DNA of 64,000 nt, from assembly GCF_000004075.3 (NCBI RefSeq), contig NC_026655.2, positions 24,351,489 to 24,415,488 of the forward strand, given 5' to 3'. Under the pieces are notes generated by a model, which saw only the letters and a list, made by a program, of their open reading frames with translations, was not told the DNA's origin and made no database searches. This DNA comes from Cucumis sativus (Eukaryota > Streptophyta > Magnoliopsida > Cucurbitales > Cucurbitaceae). Position numbers and translations under genes: made by a program. Below are positions 1 to 11,038 of the stretch, piece after piece; position 1 is the stretch's first letter, and each line of letters starts with the position of its first letter.

Positions 1-192
1 AGGGGGATCCTAAGAGGAAGGTCCCCAAAAAAAAAACCTTCCCTTTTTGTTCATTCTTTTATTTAATTTTCATCCTCTCTTTGCTTAAAGGGGGATAGTT
101 TATAAAAAGAAAAAAGAAAAAAAAAACCCTTTTTTGCTCATTCAAAGAGGAAAAAGAAGAGTTCTTCCTTTTTTTTTTTTGTTTAGGACAAA
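1..192 (+). promoter_or_regulatory. Upstream region and 5' UTR of the PME gene
   Basis: This short AT-rich leader precedes the pectin methylesterase start codon. A TATA-like stretch (tataaaaag) lies near 101-109, about 85-90 bases before the ATG at 193, so the transcript probably starts around 130. The remainder is poly-A and poly-T tracts. The promoter is probably cut off by the window edge. Confidence 0.4.
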
Positions 193-2166
193 ATGGGTTA
201 TAAGGATGATGATTCTCAAAACAAAAAAAGATACGCCATCATTGGTGTGTCGTCAATGTTACTAGTGGCTATGGTGGTGGCGGTGACGGTTGGTGTTAAC
301 CTAAACCAGGATGAGACAAGTGATCCAGCTACTGGAAATAAGTCTCATGAAATATCTTCTTCAATGAAAGCTATTAAAGCCATTTGTCAACCTACTGATT
401 ACAAACAAGAATGTGTTGCTAGTCTTAAGGCTACTGGCAACAATTCTTCAGATCCAAAGGAATTGGTTCAAGCTGGTTTTAAGGCTGCCATGAAGTTGAT
501 CCAAGCTGCTGCTAATAAATCTGTCGCCTTGAATCAGCTTGAGAAAGATCCTAGAGCCTCCAAAGCCCTTGCTGGTTGTAAAGAGCTCATGGATTTCGCC
601 ATTGATGAGCTTAAATACTCCATGAACAAACTCGGAGAGTTTGATATTAGTAAACTCGATGAGATGTTGATCGATATTAGGATTTGGCTCAGTGCTACAA
701 TTACTTATCAGGTAAATTTAATTTATTTGTTTTGTTTGAAATTAAGATTTGGCTTAGCACTTCTAGCTTGGTCAACTATTTAAGCTGATTAACCTTAAAG
801 TTGATAATTTGTTCGATGGTGTCTGTATTTGGTTTAGGAAACTTGCTTGGATGGGTTCGCAAACACAACAGGAAATGCAGCAGAGAAGATGAAGAAGGCA
901 TTGAAGACTTCAATGAAGTTGAGTAGCAACGGGTTGGCGATGGTGTCGCAGATCTCGTCGATGTTGTCAGAGTTGCAGATTCCAGGGATTAGCCGAAGGC
1001 GACTTCTCGAGATTCCAGTTCTTGGGCATGATGATTATCCTGACTGGGCGAATCCCGGGATGAGACGACTCCTAGCTGCAGGGTCGAAAGTGAAGCCCAA
1101 TGTTGTGGTGGCTAAGGATGGGAGTGGTCAATTCAAAACCATTCAAGAGGCTATTGACCAAGTTCCAAAGAGAAAGAACAATGCAACTTATGTGATTCAT
1201 ATCAAGGCCGGAGTGTATCAAGAATATGTACTAGTTAAGAAAACTCTCACTCACTTGATGCTCATTGGTGATGGCCCCAAAAAGACCATTATCACCGGTA
1301 ACAAGAACTTTATCGATGGCACACCCACTTTCAAAACCGCAACCGTTGGTAAGTGTGCTTAAAAGTTAGTTCTTATGATTTGATTCAACGAGAAGTTAGA
1401 TTTAGATTAATTGATTGACTGACTGACTTGTCTTTTGTACACAGCTGTGACAGCAGAGCACTTCATGGCAAGAGACATCGGGTTCGAGAACACGGCAGGA
1501 CCACAAAAGCACCAAGCCGTCGCACTACGAGTCCAAGCAGACAAAGCCGTATTCTACAACTGCGAAATGCATGGTTACCAAGACACTCTCTACGTACACA
1601 CCATGCGTCAATTCTACCGTGATTGCACGGTCTCAGGAACCATCGACTTCATCTTCGGCGACGCAGCCGCCATCTTCCAAAGCTGCACCTTCCTAGTTCG
1701 CAAGCCGCTACCAAACCAACAATGCATCGTAACAGCACACGGACGCAAAGAGCGCCGTCAACCATCGGCACTCATCATCCAAAACTGTTCGTTCAAGCCC
1801 CATGCCGACCTGGTCCCGGTACAAAAGCAATTCCGATCCTTCCTTGGAAGACCATGGAAGGAATATTCAAGAACAATCATAATGGAATCATACATTGGTG
1901 ATTTGATTCAGCCAGAAGGATGGTTGCCATGGGCAGGTGATTGGGGATTAAGGACATGCTTTTACACAGAGTATAATAATTATGGACCAGGTTCTGATAA
2001 ATCAAAGAGGGTGAAATGGAGAGGGATTAAGAACATTACACCACAACATGCTGTGGATTTTACTCCTGGCCGGTTCCTTAAGGGGGATAGATGGATTAAG
2101 CCCACCGGAGTTCCTTATGTTTCTGGACTGACCAGGACCGGCGGTGCTGGGGCAGCGGCTCATTGA
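193..2166 (+). CDS. PME: Pectin methylesterase with inhibitor pro-domain (type I, pollen-like)
   Basis: Exons 193-711, 838-1348 and 1445-2166 join in frame to 583 codons, the usual PMEI-PME size. The enzyme de-esterifies cell-wall homogalacturonan. Residues about 15-36 form a hydrophobic signal anchor, followed by a PMEI-like pro-domain (exon 2 opens with ETCLDGF). Two dibasic processing motifs, RRRLLE and MRRLLA, precede the catalytic domain, which starts near PNVVVAKDGSGQFKTI. Catalytic positions are visible: Gln367 (QAVALR), Gln389 and Asp390 (GYQDTLY), nucleophile Asp411 (IDFIFGD) and Arg479/Trp481 (GRPWKEYSRT). FGDA in place of the commoner FGNA recalls the Arabidopsis VGD1-type pollen clade, so pollen expression is an inference. 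The usual AQGR motif reads AHGR here. All splice sites are GT-AG. Confidence 0.95.
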
Positions 2167-3640
2167 TAATTTTTTTGATTGAATTGTTATGTACAATGGG
2201 TGGCCGGCCGCAGCCTGAATGGCTTGGCTCAATCTTCTTTTTTTATTTTCATTTTATTCTAAAATTTTCTGTCTCTCTCTCTAATGTGGTTTAAGACTTT
2301 AAGTTGTGTGTTCATTGTGTGGGTCTAAATTCTATACATTGGAAGAAAATATTTTGATTTTTTCTTTTTTTTTTTCCCTTTTTTTCTTTTTTATCTTTCA
2401 TTTTGTTTGCAATTCTTCCATTTTTTTTTAGTAATTTGGACCATTTTTTTAATATTTTTCTTCCTAATAATAAATCACTAATCAATTGATTCTCTCTTCA
2501 TTTTTCTTTTGTTACTTATTTGCTTTTAAATAATTAGAGAAAGTCTTAAATTTCAGAAGAAGGAAAAAGAATTTACAATTTATATGGTTTTTGTACTTAT
2601 ATTTTAATATTTATCAATACATTTTAAGATTGAATGAAAAAAAGAATGAAAAACACATCTCCAAACATTAAAAAAAAAAAAAAAATTGCTTCTGAATTAT
2701 ATTGACTATTGAATTTTTCTTAATTCATTAATTTTTGTTGGCATTGAAGAAAATATTGATATCTTTATGTCAAATTCATTGGTAAATTGACTTTCACAAA
2801 ACTTTATTCTTTGAACTTATTATCAAACCATTTATACTTGTAGAAACATAATATAATATAATCTAACAAGAGGGAGAAAAAACTTTGGTCTTGAATGAAG
2901 AACCACATGGTGAGAAGCATTTGCAAATTTAGACGTTCATTTTCACTTTTAAAGAAAGCTTTAAAAATACTTGATTTTTTTTTTTTTACTTTGTGATAGA
3001 AATCCCAAAACTACTAAATGAAAAAGTGAATAGTGAGAGCATATTTATACATTCAAAAGTGAAAATTTTGCAACGTTCTTACATCTTGGGTTGTTTGTCA
3101 TTTTGGAAAACAAAAATTAGATTGTTTTTGCAAGCCACCAAGAAATAGAAAGAATGACATCCTAAACATTATATTTCAAATCAACATTAATATCAATATA
3201 AAATAGATATTACATGTTAGGTATTTTTAAAAATAATAAAATAAATTAAAATATTTACAATAACATATTATTGTTTATTATTAATAAAATCTAAAATATT
3301 AAAAAATTATGTAAATATTTTGTCCCATTGATTGGATATGATTAAGCTTTTCTTAAAAAATAAAAAAATAAACGAAATGAAATAATAAATTTACATATAG
3401 AGATCAAAAAAATAATTCAACAAATTTTAGTCAATACCAAAAGAAACTTAAATAAAGTTAGATTGATTTAATATAATGATGAAAATGTCGAGTAGATTTA
3501 AAATGAATATAATTTACTTTTAGTAGTTTGTATATAATGTTTATTTAAAAAATGAAAAAGAAAGGTAATCTTCTTTACATTATATATGAAAAAGAAAAAT
3601 TGGTGATCATCATTCTTAATCTTAATAACCTTACACCCAG
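2167..3640. other. AT-rich intergenic DNA
   Basis: This holds the PME 3' UTR, then strongly AT-rich DNA with many homopolymer runs, for example poly-A near 2669-2685 and poly-T near 2975-2988. I see no gene, RNA or intact repeat here. Confidence 0.6.
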
Positions 3641-4068
3641 GGTTTCCTAAACCTGTAGAGAACCTTACCCGCCGGCGCCGGTATCTTCCTCTTCCTCAAA
3701 CTCAAACTCAATCAGTTTCTACTCATTCATAAATCTTTTAAGCTTTTCCTCTTCTTCTTTTTTTTGGTGTAATTTCGCTGTCACCTGCTCGATTTAGGGT
3801 TTCGTTTTGGTTTTTTGCGGTTTCGTTTTGGATTTTACTATGTTTGGAGGTTGTGGATCCAACAATTTGAGTCATAGGGAAGGATACTTGGCAACGATAT
3901 AAATTGCTAGTCAAGTTTATAACTAATATTGACACTGATTTGATTTGTTTTGTTTGTACTGAATTTGTGTTGAGCTGGATGGATTCCTTTGATTTCTGAG
4001 TAATTTTTGTTTTTATTTTCAGATGATTTATATAGCCTCGCTGTAATTTGTGATATATTTGCTGATCA
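3640..4068 (+). promoter_or_regulatory. 5' UTR with probable leader intron of the RS-protein gene
   Basis: A locally GC-richer patch with telo-box-like 'agggttt' motifs (about 3650 and 3795) precedes the ATG at 4069. A good acceptor (tttattttcag) ends near 4021, so the 5' UTR probably contains an intron. The exact donor was not fixed. Telo boxes are common in promoters of plant growth and RNA-processing genes. Confidence 0.4.
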
Positions 4069-6789
4069 ATGGCGGCCACATCTTCGGCTGCGACATCCAA
4101 TTCTTCTGATTCATCGTCTTCTTCTTCTCGCCGTCGTCGTCGCCGGAAAACTCGTCGTGATAAAGATCGGGACACGCTTAGGATTCGAAAGAAGTCTCGC
4201 TCTCATTCCAAACGCCATCGTAGGCACCGCCGCTCCTCCTCCGACTCTCTCTCTTCCACCGACTCCGAATCTGATTACTCCCGGTAACCTCAGTAATTTG
4301 AATACTTCTTCTCTTATTATGATGTTTTCATACCTTTGCTGATGTTCATTAGAGTTTGAAACAGATAGGGTGATTTAGTTATTCTGAGTTCCTATCGGAA
4401 AAAAGATTTAATTTTTCTGAGTTTGTCATTTTTTAATGCTTTCTGTGGAACTCTGTTGAGAGCCTTATTTGATTTGTTCTTTTTTGGCTTTTCCTCTCTT
4501 ATTGGAAGTCTTGTGATTTAATACGCTTATGATTAAGTTGTTTGTGAGAGTTTCCTGGAATGAGAACTTCATCGCCTGTTTCAGAATTCGAAATTTATGG
4601 ATTTTTTTTATACAAAAAAGCTAAGAATTTGGGGCTCATCGTGTATTTCCTACTCTGGTACAAAAGAGGCATAAATGTGTTTGCCTCTTTTAGTCAATAA
4701 AAAATGGAAAATGAAAATTAAGAATGGGTTCTAAACACTTGTTTTTCTCAATAGTAATAAATAAGAAACAAAACCATTAGAATGGAAACTTTACCCCATA
4801 AACGACCATAAATTTCAAAAACAGAAAACTAAAAATGTAATAGTCATCAAACAGGCCTAATTTATAACCTAATTTATACTGTTCAAGATTATGTCTCAGT
4901 GAGCGATGTTACTGGGTTTTCTAGTCAATTATTTTTTGCAAAGCACATTTTATGTACCCAAGATAGTTCTAACCAGTTCTTGTATGTATACATGTTGAAG
5001 CAATAGCTCTTCTGAAAGTGAGCCTGAAACATCAAGCCGCTCAAAGCGGCATAAGAAGAATGATAGAACAAAGAAGGTAGATGTTTTTATGTAAACATTT
5101 TTTCTATGTGGCTTTGTAGTTTCACTTGTGAATTTTCACCTTGCTATTGTTATTCTCTCTCTCTTTGCACCTTAGGATAAGGAGAGGGAGCGAAGTAGGA
5201 GTCATCACCATAAAAGGCGTAAACATAAAGCTAAAGAGGTAGACCACTTTCCTGTTTGTGGACTATTCCCCTCTCCTCCCACCTTTTTTCTCATAAATGT
5301 GTACTTTTGTTTCTTTTTGTTGCTTTTAATGCTGTGCTTTCGATGACCTTGGAAATGCCATTGAAATAACCTCTTTGTAGCGTGGTTTTTACCTGTATCT
5401 AAATCCTTTTGGCATATTACTTCAGAACTTGTTGTGATAAAGTCAATCTAGCTTACGCATGTATAAATTCACATAATATTATTCTTCTAATCATTGCATA
5501 AGGCATAAATAATCCAAGCATCATTGAGGCACAATCCTCATGTGTAATAGTCCTTAGCCACTTATAATCCAAAGAAGATATAAGCTTTCAGGCTAAAAGT
5601 TTTGAGTCAGTCAGGCAAACCATGCAATCATTAGACCAAAGCTGAAAGTATTGATCTATTTACCAAATTATCTTATTGTTTTTTGTCATGCAATATTTAG
5701 ACTGCATGGTCTACAGTTTGTTCTGTTTCTGGAAGGGTTTCTAAATTGGATATGATCTGAGATATATGATAGAACCCGACTTCTCAGTTGGCAATGGAAA
5801 AGGATACAATATAGGAAATACTGTGGCTAATGAAAAATACAGAAGAAAAATAAAAGCTCCCTGTCGAAGACTCCCTCTCTCCCTCGGCTGCCTTCCTATC
5901 TCTCAAGGAATAACAGTAGGATTCTTATCACCAAAATTCTCCGCCCTCTCCCTTCCTTCTCGTCTCTATTTATATTTGCTCCCTCACTCCCCTGCCATGG
6001 TGATCGTGCGTCGGCACTCCATTTCCTTGTGGTCCCCACTTGCAGTTGGTTACATAACCAACTCCTCGTCCTTTTTCTCTTTCCTGTTTTTTCTCCTACT
6101 ATACTGGCGTATGATGGGTGGTCTAACAATATACTATGACTATTTACTGATTGGTTCTTTGAAATTGGAGTTGGGGTCTGTGGCATGATGATCGGGCTGT
6201 TGATTGACTTGCCTTGAATGGTTTGTTATGCGGATTTGTCCTGGCATTCGGAGTCGATGTATAGAAACAACCAGAGGAGAGTAGTAGCCCTGTGCAGCTG
6301 TCCAAGGTTCCCTTCACACCATTGTTTATTTTCAAATATCGTTCTTTCTCAACATCTCTTATCTAAATTTTGCAGTTGCTTCATCTGTTTAACAGTTTTT
6401 AGCACGGGAGAAGGATGATGGTACACGGCGAAGTGCCGTCTCTGGCAAAAAGGTGATAGATCCATCTCTTAGTTGTTTTTGCCCATGGTTTTCCAGTTCT
6501 TTTGGCATGGCTTAGAACAGTTTTTCCTTGACCAAAAGCCCTTGTCACTCGTACCCTTGCCAGGTCTAGGGTATTTAAGAATTACTTTGAAAAAGGTTTA
6601 GCAAAGTTTAATAGTTCTCGGTGAGAAGAGAACTACTTGTATAGTACTTTTGATTATGTAGTTCACTTTTTCATTTTAGTTATTATTATTTTGCAGATTT
6701 TGTTGAAACTTGACAAATCAAAGGAAGACAAAGCTGAGGAAACCAAAAGAAATGAATTGCTGAAATTCTTGAACTCTAGCTTTGACTAA
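4069..6789 (+). CDS. Small arginine/serine-rich nuclear protein
   Basis: Five coding exons (4069-4283, 5007-5076, 5176-5238, 6396-6452, 6697-6789) join in frame to a 165-residue protein. The first 70 residues are a Ser run, an Arg run and mixed SR/RH repeats; the middle is Lys/His-rich; the end is a short charged helix (LDKSKEDKAEETKRNELLKF). There is no RRM or other catalytic domain. Such composition suggests a nuclear speckle or splicing-associated protein, but I do not recognise a named family, so function is inferred from composition alone. Intron 3 is long (5239-6395) and could hide an alternative exon. After the stop, 'aaatgaag|gtaaga' near 6818 looks like a donor, suggesting a 3' UTR intron. 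Confidence 0.7.
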
Positions 6790-8160
6790 TGCGCCTGTGT
6801 CTGTGTTGGAAATGAAGGTAAGAGGCACTGTTAGCTGCTGCATGAAAAAAAATAGAGTTCTACCAAAAGTTGTGTGGTGATTATGTTGTAGAGACATTTT
6901 AAGCCTTTGAACTCTCTTCCCTTGATGTTTTGATGCCCATATGGATCAAGTTCTTGTTTTAATTCCTTATGGACAGGAGAAATTGAAATGAAAAATTATT
7001 TACTTTGTCTTATTTTATATTTTGATGAAATGGAATGGGAAAAACGATTGATTATTAGTATTTATGGTACAGTGATTGTTTATTTTTCTTATTTGCATAA
7101 ATTGTTGTCTTTTTAGGTTTTGTTTTTTAAATAAGCGAACTATGAGAATTGAGAAATCGCTAAATGGTTATTTTTTTAGGAGTTTAATGACTTCCAAAGC
7201 ATTATATTCTCCTTCTTCTTTGACCACTCATGCTCAAATACACATAAACCCTCCAAGAATTTGCAGCCCCTTAGCATCCCTTTACTTATACCACTTGTTG
7301 ATGACCATGTTGCATCCACGTTTAGCTTTGATCTTTCGAGCGCAAGTGAAGACCACTTTGATGGAGAAGGTATCGAACAAGGAGAGCTCAAAAGATTGAA
7401 CCTTATCAGATTGTTCTACCAAATCCATAACACATTGAGGTTATCCCTATTAGAAATATGCAACGTTAGACATTTCATTTCTGAAGTATATCTCGTTTGG
7501 CAATGATCATGGTCAAGCCTACTTGCTCCTACTAGACACAAACAATCCAACATAAGATGGGAGGAAATAGTCTTAGGTTTCCCTTGAAGACTTGCACTAC
7601 GAAAATATGTGAGAAATTGACTCTATATGAGTTCTGCAGGAAAAGAAAAAAGGAGTTAACATATATTCCCTTATAATGTGAGTTATTAAAAGTAGGCAAG
7701 AGATGAATGATTCATTCTTCCATATGAAATCCTAATTTTTGGCATAACCTTCCAACTTCATAGAGCTCCCTAAGACTTTGAAGGATGCCACTGTACATGA
7801 CGAAGAAGAAAAGAAACGAAGTACGATAATTACACACGATACTGAAAAAAGAACACTGACATTCACGTAACATCAGTGATAAATTTATAATTTGAGAAAG
7901 AGAGATCCTATAAAACAAAAAAAAATCTATTAAATTTTTCATAGCATATTTAAGTCTCTTTTATTGTATTTTGTAAATAGTGTTATTTTGTTTACAACCA
8001 GCTTATTCTAAAAACATTATAAAAAATCTGTCAAGTAGGTAGATATATATAAATATATAAATACGTACAAATACACACGTATATGTATATGTATGTTTTA
8101 CTTAAAACAACCAAAAATGGAACCGGGGTATTATGGTCATTTCAAATATTTGCTCTCTTG
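6790..8160. other. Intergenic region, no gene supported
   Basis: Holds the 3' UTR of the RS-protein gene and then AT-rich sequence. Open frames of 70-107 codons at 7076-7506 overlap on both strands, show no motif and have no splice context. The stretch 7200-7700 is slightly less AT-rich and may be an old repeat I cannot name. A TA-rich microsatellite lies at 8041-8095. Confidence 0.5.
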
Positions 8161-8210
8161 CGCCTTCTATATAAAGAAGGGTTTTGGCTTCTAGGGTTTT
8201 ACGGTAAGTG
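8161..8210 (+). promoter_or_regulatory. Orphan TATA plus telo-box promoter with a 5' splice donor
   Basis: Within 45 bases there is a strong TATA box (ctatataaag, 8167-8176), a telo box (tagggttt, 8192-8199) and a consensus splice donor (gtaagt from 8204). This layout is typical of plant promoters for ribosomal protein and other translation genes with a leader intron. The next 800 bases on this strand hold only short frames without motifs, so the transcript may be non-coding, may encode a micropeptide, or the gene may have lost its body. I looked for the 25-residue ribosomal protein eL41 and did not find it. Confidence 0.45.
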
Positions 8211-8970
8211 TTCTTCATAGATTCATTGTGAAATTTTCGATTTTGCGCCGTCGCATTTCAATAAGTTTGAATTTTTTCTTCAAATTTTGGGGTTCGATCT
8301 CTCATATTTCGCATAAAGTTCTTCATGGAAATTTGTTTCCTCGGAAAGTCGTTTCCATGATTTTATTTGTGCGTACAGCAAAATCATCCTTTCTGCTTGA
8401 GCCTTCTCTTTCTCTTTTCCACGGAGATGTGCTCCAATGTAACTGGATTATATCAATTTCAATCCACCCCATATTATTTTTTCATCTTTTTTAATTCCTT
8501 ATTCCATTGTTTTGCTGATTGGTTTATACTTGCACTATTTCCATTTGGAAATTTGTTTCTTGTAATGGTTAATTTCCCACGATTCCCTGCTTCTAATTTG
8601 TTTCGATGTTTCCTTTTTGTGAATTGAATTTTACAAGAGAAAACCATTGTTTTTCAAGGGACCTGAATTCCTTTGCTGATGTGAATTTCTTAGTTCATTT
8701 CATTCATGGGATGACTGTTCATAGAAACCATCCAATTAATGGGATTTACTATGTATATGGTTACGTTCTGATGCTCTCCTGTTTTACATATTGTATTCAA
8801 CATATGTTGTGTTCTTGAATTGTTATGAATCTCAAGATCCGGTGGTAATAATTTGATTTTCACTATGTGAAATGATTTTTACATAACCATATATTGTATG
8901 AAACTTCAATAATAAATAAGGTTTTTACTTTAATGCCAAATGAAACGATCAGACACCTTGGCTGTTTCCA

Positions 8971-9537
8971 TTAGTTAGTATTCCCTTGGCTTAAGAGTTG
9001 ATTAATGGACAAGATAATGCTGCAAATCTGGTCAAAAACTGAGGTCATTTGGGCAATTGGAGATTGATAGCCTTGTTTTTCTTTGAACCCCGAATCACAT
9101 GTAGCTACATCACTCATGGCAGCTGAAATCCATGTCTTAACATCATTATAGGCTTTGAATTCCAGTGCTGTTACTGAATCTTCAATTTGATCAATAGCGT
9201 CCTGAAAGCTCTCCAAACAATCTGTCAAACACGAATCCAAGAAACTGTCTACTGATGTGCCATTTTGTAATTGGTTTATGTTTTCATATATGCTGCTAAC
9301 ATTATCTGCTGCAACGTTCATTACAATTTGTGCTAGGCCATATAAATCTGCTCCTTTGCTGTTGGGAGATGATTGTAAGATTGTTTTACACATTTCACTG
9401 TAAGATGTGCTACTGCAGGTTTTGGAGATAAGATCATTGCCTCCAGAGGTGGTTGGCGTTTGTGGAGTTTGAGCAAGTATTTGGAACTGGCAAAGTGAAA
9501 CAACTAAAAAGGCTACGGCAATGGCAATAGACTTCAT
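8971..9537 (-). CDS. PMEI: Pectin methylesterase / invertase inhibitor (PMEI)
   Basis: A single-exon 188-residue secreted protein. The ATG at 9537 is chosen because the upstream in-frame extension begins with TTG, not ATG. Residues 1-23 are a signal peptide. The mature part has the PMEI four-helix pattern with the two expected disulphide pairs: Cys41/Cys50 near the N-terminus and Cys107 (LTDCLESF) with Cys147 (ATCDSGF). Cys103 and Cys172 are additional. The family binds either pectin methylesterases or acid invertases in the apoplast, and sequence alone does not decide which. Length is normal and the frame is intact. It lies about 6.8 kb from a PME that carries the same domain as a pro-region; the two run in opposite directions. 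Confidence 0.92.
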   Translation of the reverse strand: MKSIAIAVAFLVVSLCQFQILAQTPQTPTTSGGNDLISKTCSSTSYSEMCKTILQSSPNSKGADLYGLAQIVMNVAADNVSSIYENINQLQNGTSVDSFLDSCLTDCLESFQDAIDQIEDSVTALEFKAYNDVKTWISAAMSDVATCDSGFKEKQGYQSPIAQMTSVFDQICSIILSINQLLSQGNTN

Positions 9538-11038
9538 TGTATAACCTCTTTGCTTCAAAATGGTAGTCGGAATTCTCTTGTTGTTGAAGATGAATTGAGA
9601 AAGGTGGAGAATGATGGGGTGTTTTTAAATGTGTTGTGGATTTGTTTGGTTGTAGAGAGAGGAGCGGATGGCCTGAGGAGGCCAATGGTTGACCGCTGTT
9701 TTTGGGGGTAATTTCTTGGTGAAGTTGAAGCCTTTAGGAATTGTTGTTGGCCTTGTTTTTCTGTTCCATTTTTAGGCCCTTTTCTTAACAAATTTTCTAA
9801 ATAAGTCTTATTCATATTAAACTTTTCTTGGTTTTCATGTGTCTATTTATTTTTTTAGCAAAAGGCAAACATTAAGTGGAAAATTGTGAAGTTCCAATCA
9901 CCTCAAAACTCAAAATGGAAGTCAAGTTGGGGTTGAACCTAAAACCTCTCAAAGCTCTTTTGAAGAATTTGTATCGTATCGTAGTTTAAGAACATAAAAG
10001 AAGTGTAATGTTACGAAACCTTACAAAATCCGTCTCTTTTAAGTATTAGGATGACAAGCAAGCAACATTCACATGGACGTAGATATCATTTTGAGAAACA
10101 ACAAACTCCTTCATAGGCAATTGTTTTCCACCTATCAAATAAAATCGAAAATCCACATGGAACCAAACTCAACCACTTGAATGTTAATCTGATCATTCCA
10201 AGTTGTCCAAGCAGCCTTTCAAGTCAATATCCAACTAAATTCCAGCAAAGCCCCATTTTCATTATGTTGACAAATGTAGTTTTAGGATATTGGTTTTGCA
10301 TGTTTAGAATGTGTCTATAAATCAACATTTTCATTATATTACAAATTTGAATATAACATATAATTAGCTCTTTATAGTGTAAAATCAAAATCCATCCATC
10401 CTTCTTAACCAATTTCAAAAGTTGACATACCTAATAATTAGAGTTTCTAAACTTTTTTATTTAAGAGAATACATTTTTTTTAAACTTTAAAAGTTCAATA
10501 GAATAGTAGTTTTGAACCATTAAGGTATTTTTGAAATGTTTAATTTAAAAGTTCATGTGCATTTTCAAACCAATAGTTTTGTCATTTAATAAAAATATAA
10601 AATATTATTTTTACTCTTTAAATAAAAAGAAATAAAGCAATATTAAAAATGAAAATATAAAATAAAACAAAATGATATTCCAAAATTTCCATATGAATTT
10701 GTAGAAAGGTGTGAAGCAAAAGGTTACTAAAGTTATACTTTTTTTCTTGAAAGGTTAGTTTTCCATAAAAAGACGAAAAAGTTAAAAACACAAATCAAAT
10801 CCCCAAAAGAAAGACTTCGTTTGTCAGCAATCATAAAAAGATTAAGCAGAAAGATGAGAACTTCAAGAAACCCATTTATTGCTGAATACCCATTTAGTGC
10901 TTTTCATCTCCTCGGCCAAATTCCTGTGTTCAACCACCTCCCCTTCATTCAATTTCGTTTGCCGCTCCATTTTAAACCATACCCCATTTCTCTGCAACTG
11001 ATAGTAATACGGAGAGAAACTAAAATTAACCCATCGCC
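9538..11038. other. Intergenic: divergent promoters of PMEI and epoxide hydrolase
   Basis: A divergent intergenic interval. Near the PMEI start, 9600-9800 on the minus strand will be its promoter and leader. The middle (9830-10800) is AT-rich with no open frame of note. The end, about 10900-11038, is less AT-rich and reads as the epoxide hydrolase 5' UTR. No repeat or RNA gene was recognised. Confidence 0.5.

Noticed and set aside
4007-4342. 111-codon frame overlapping the RS-protein first exon
   Set aside because: Alternative frame of a compositionally biased exon; it has no splice continuity, while the 4069 frame joins five exons.
8640-8790. Possible C/D snoRNA (tgatgtg ... ctgatg)
   Set aside because: Box C deviates from the consensus, there is no terminal stem, and no convincing guide element could be placed, so it is mentioned only as an option for the orphan promoter.
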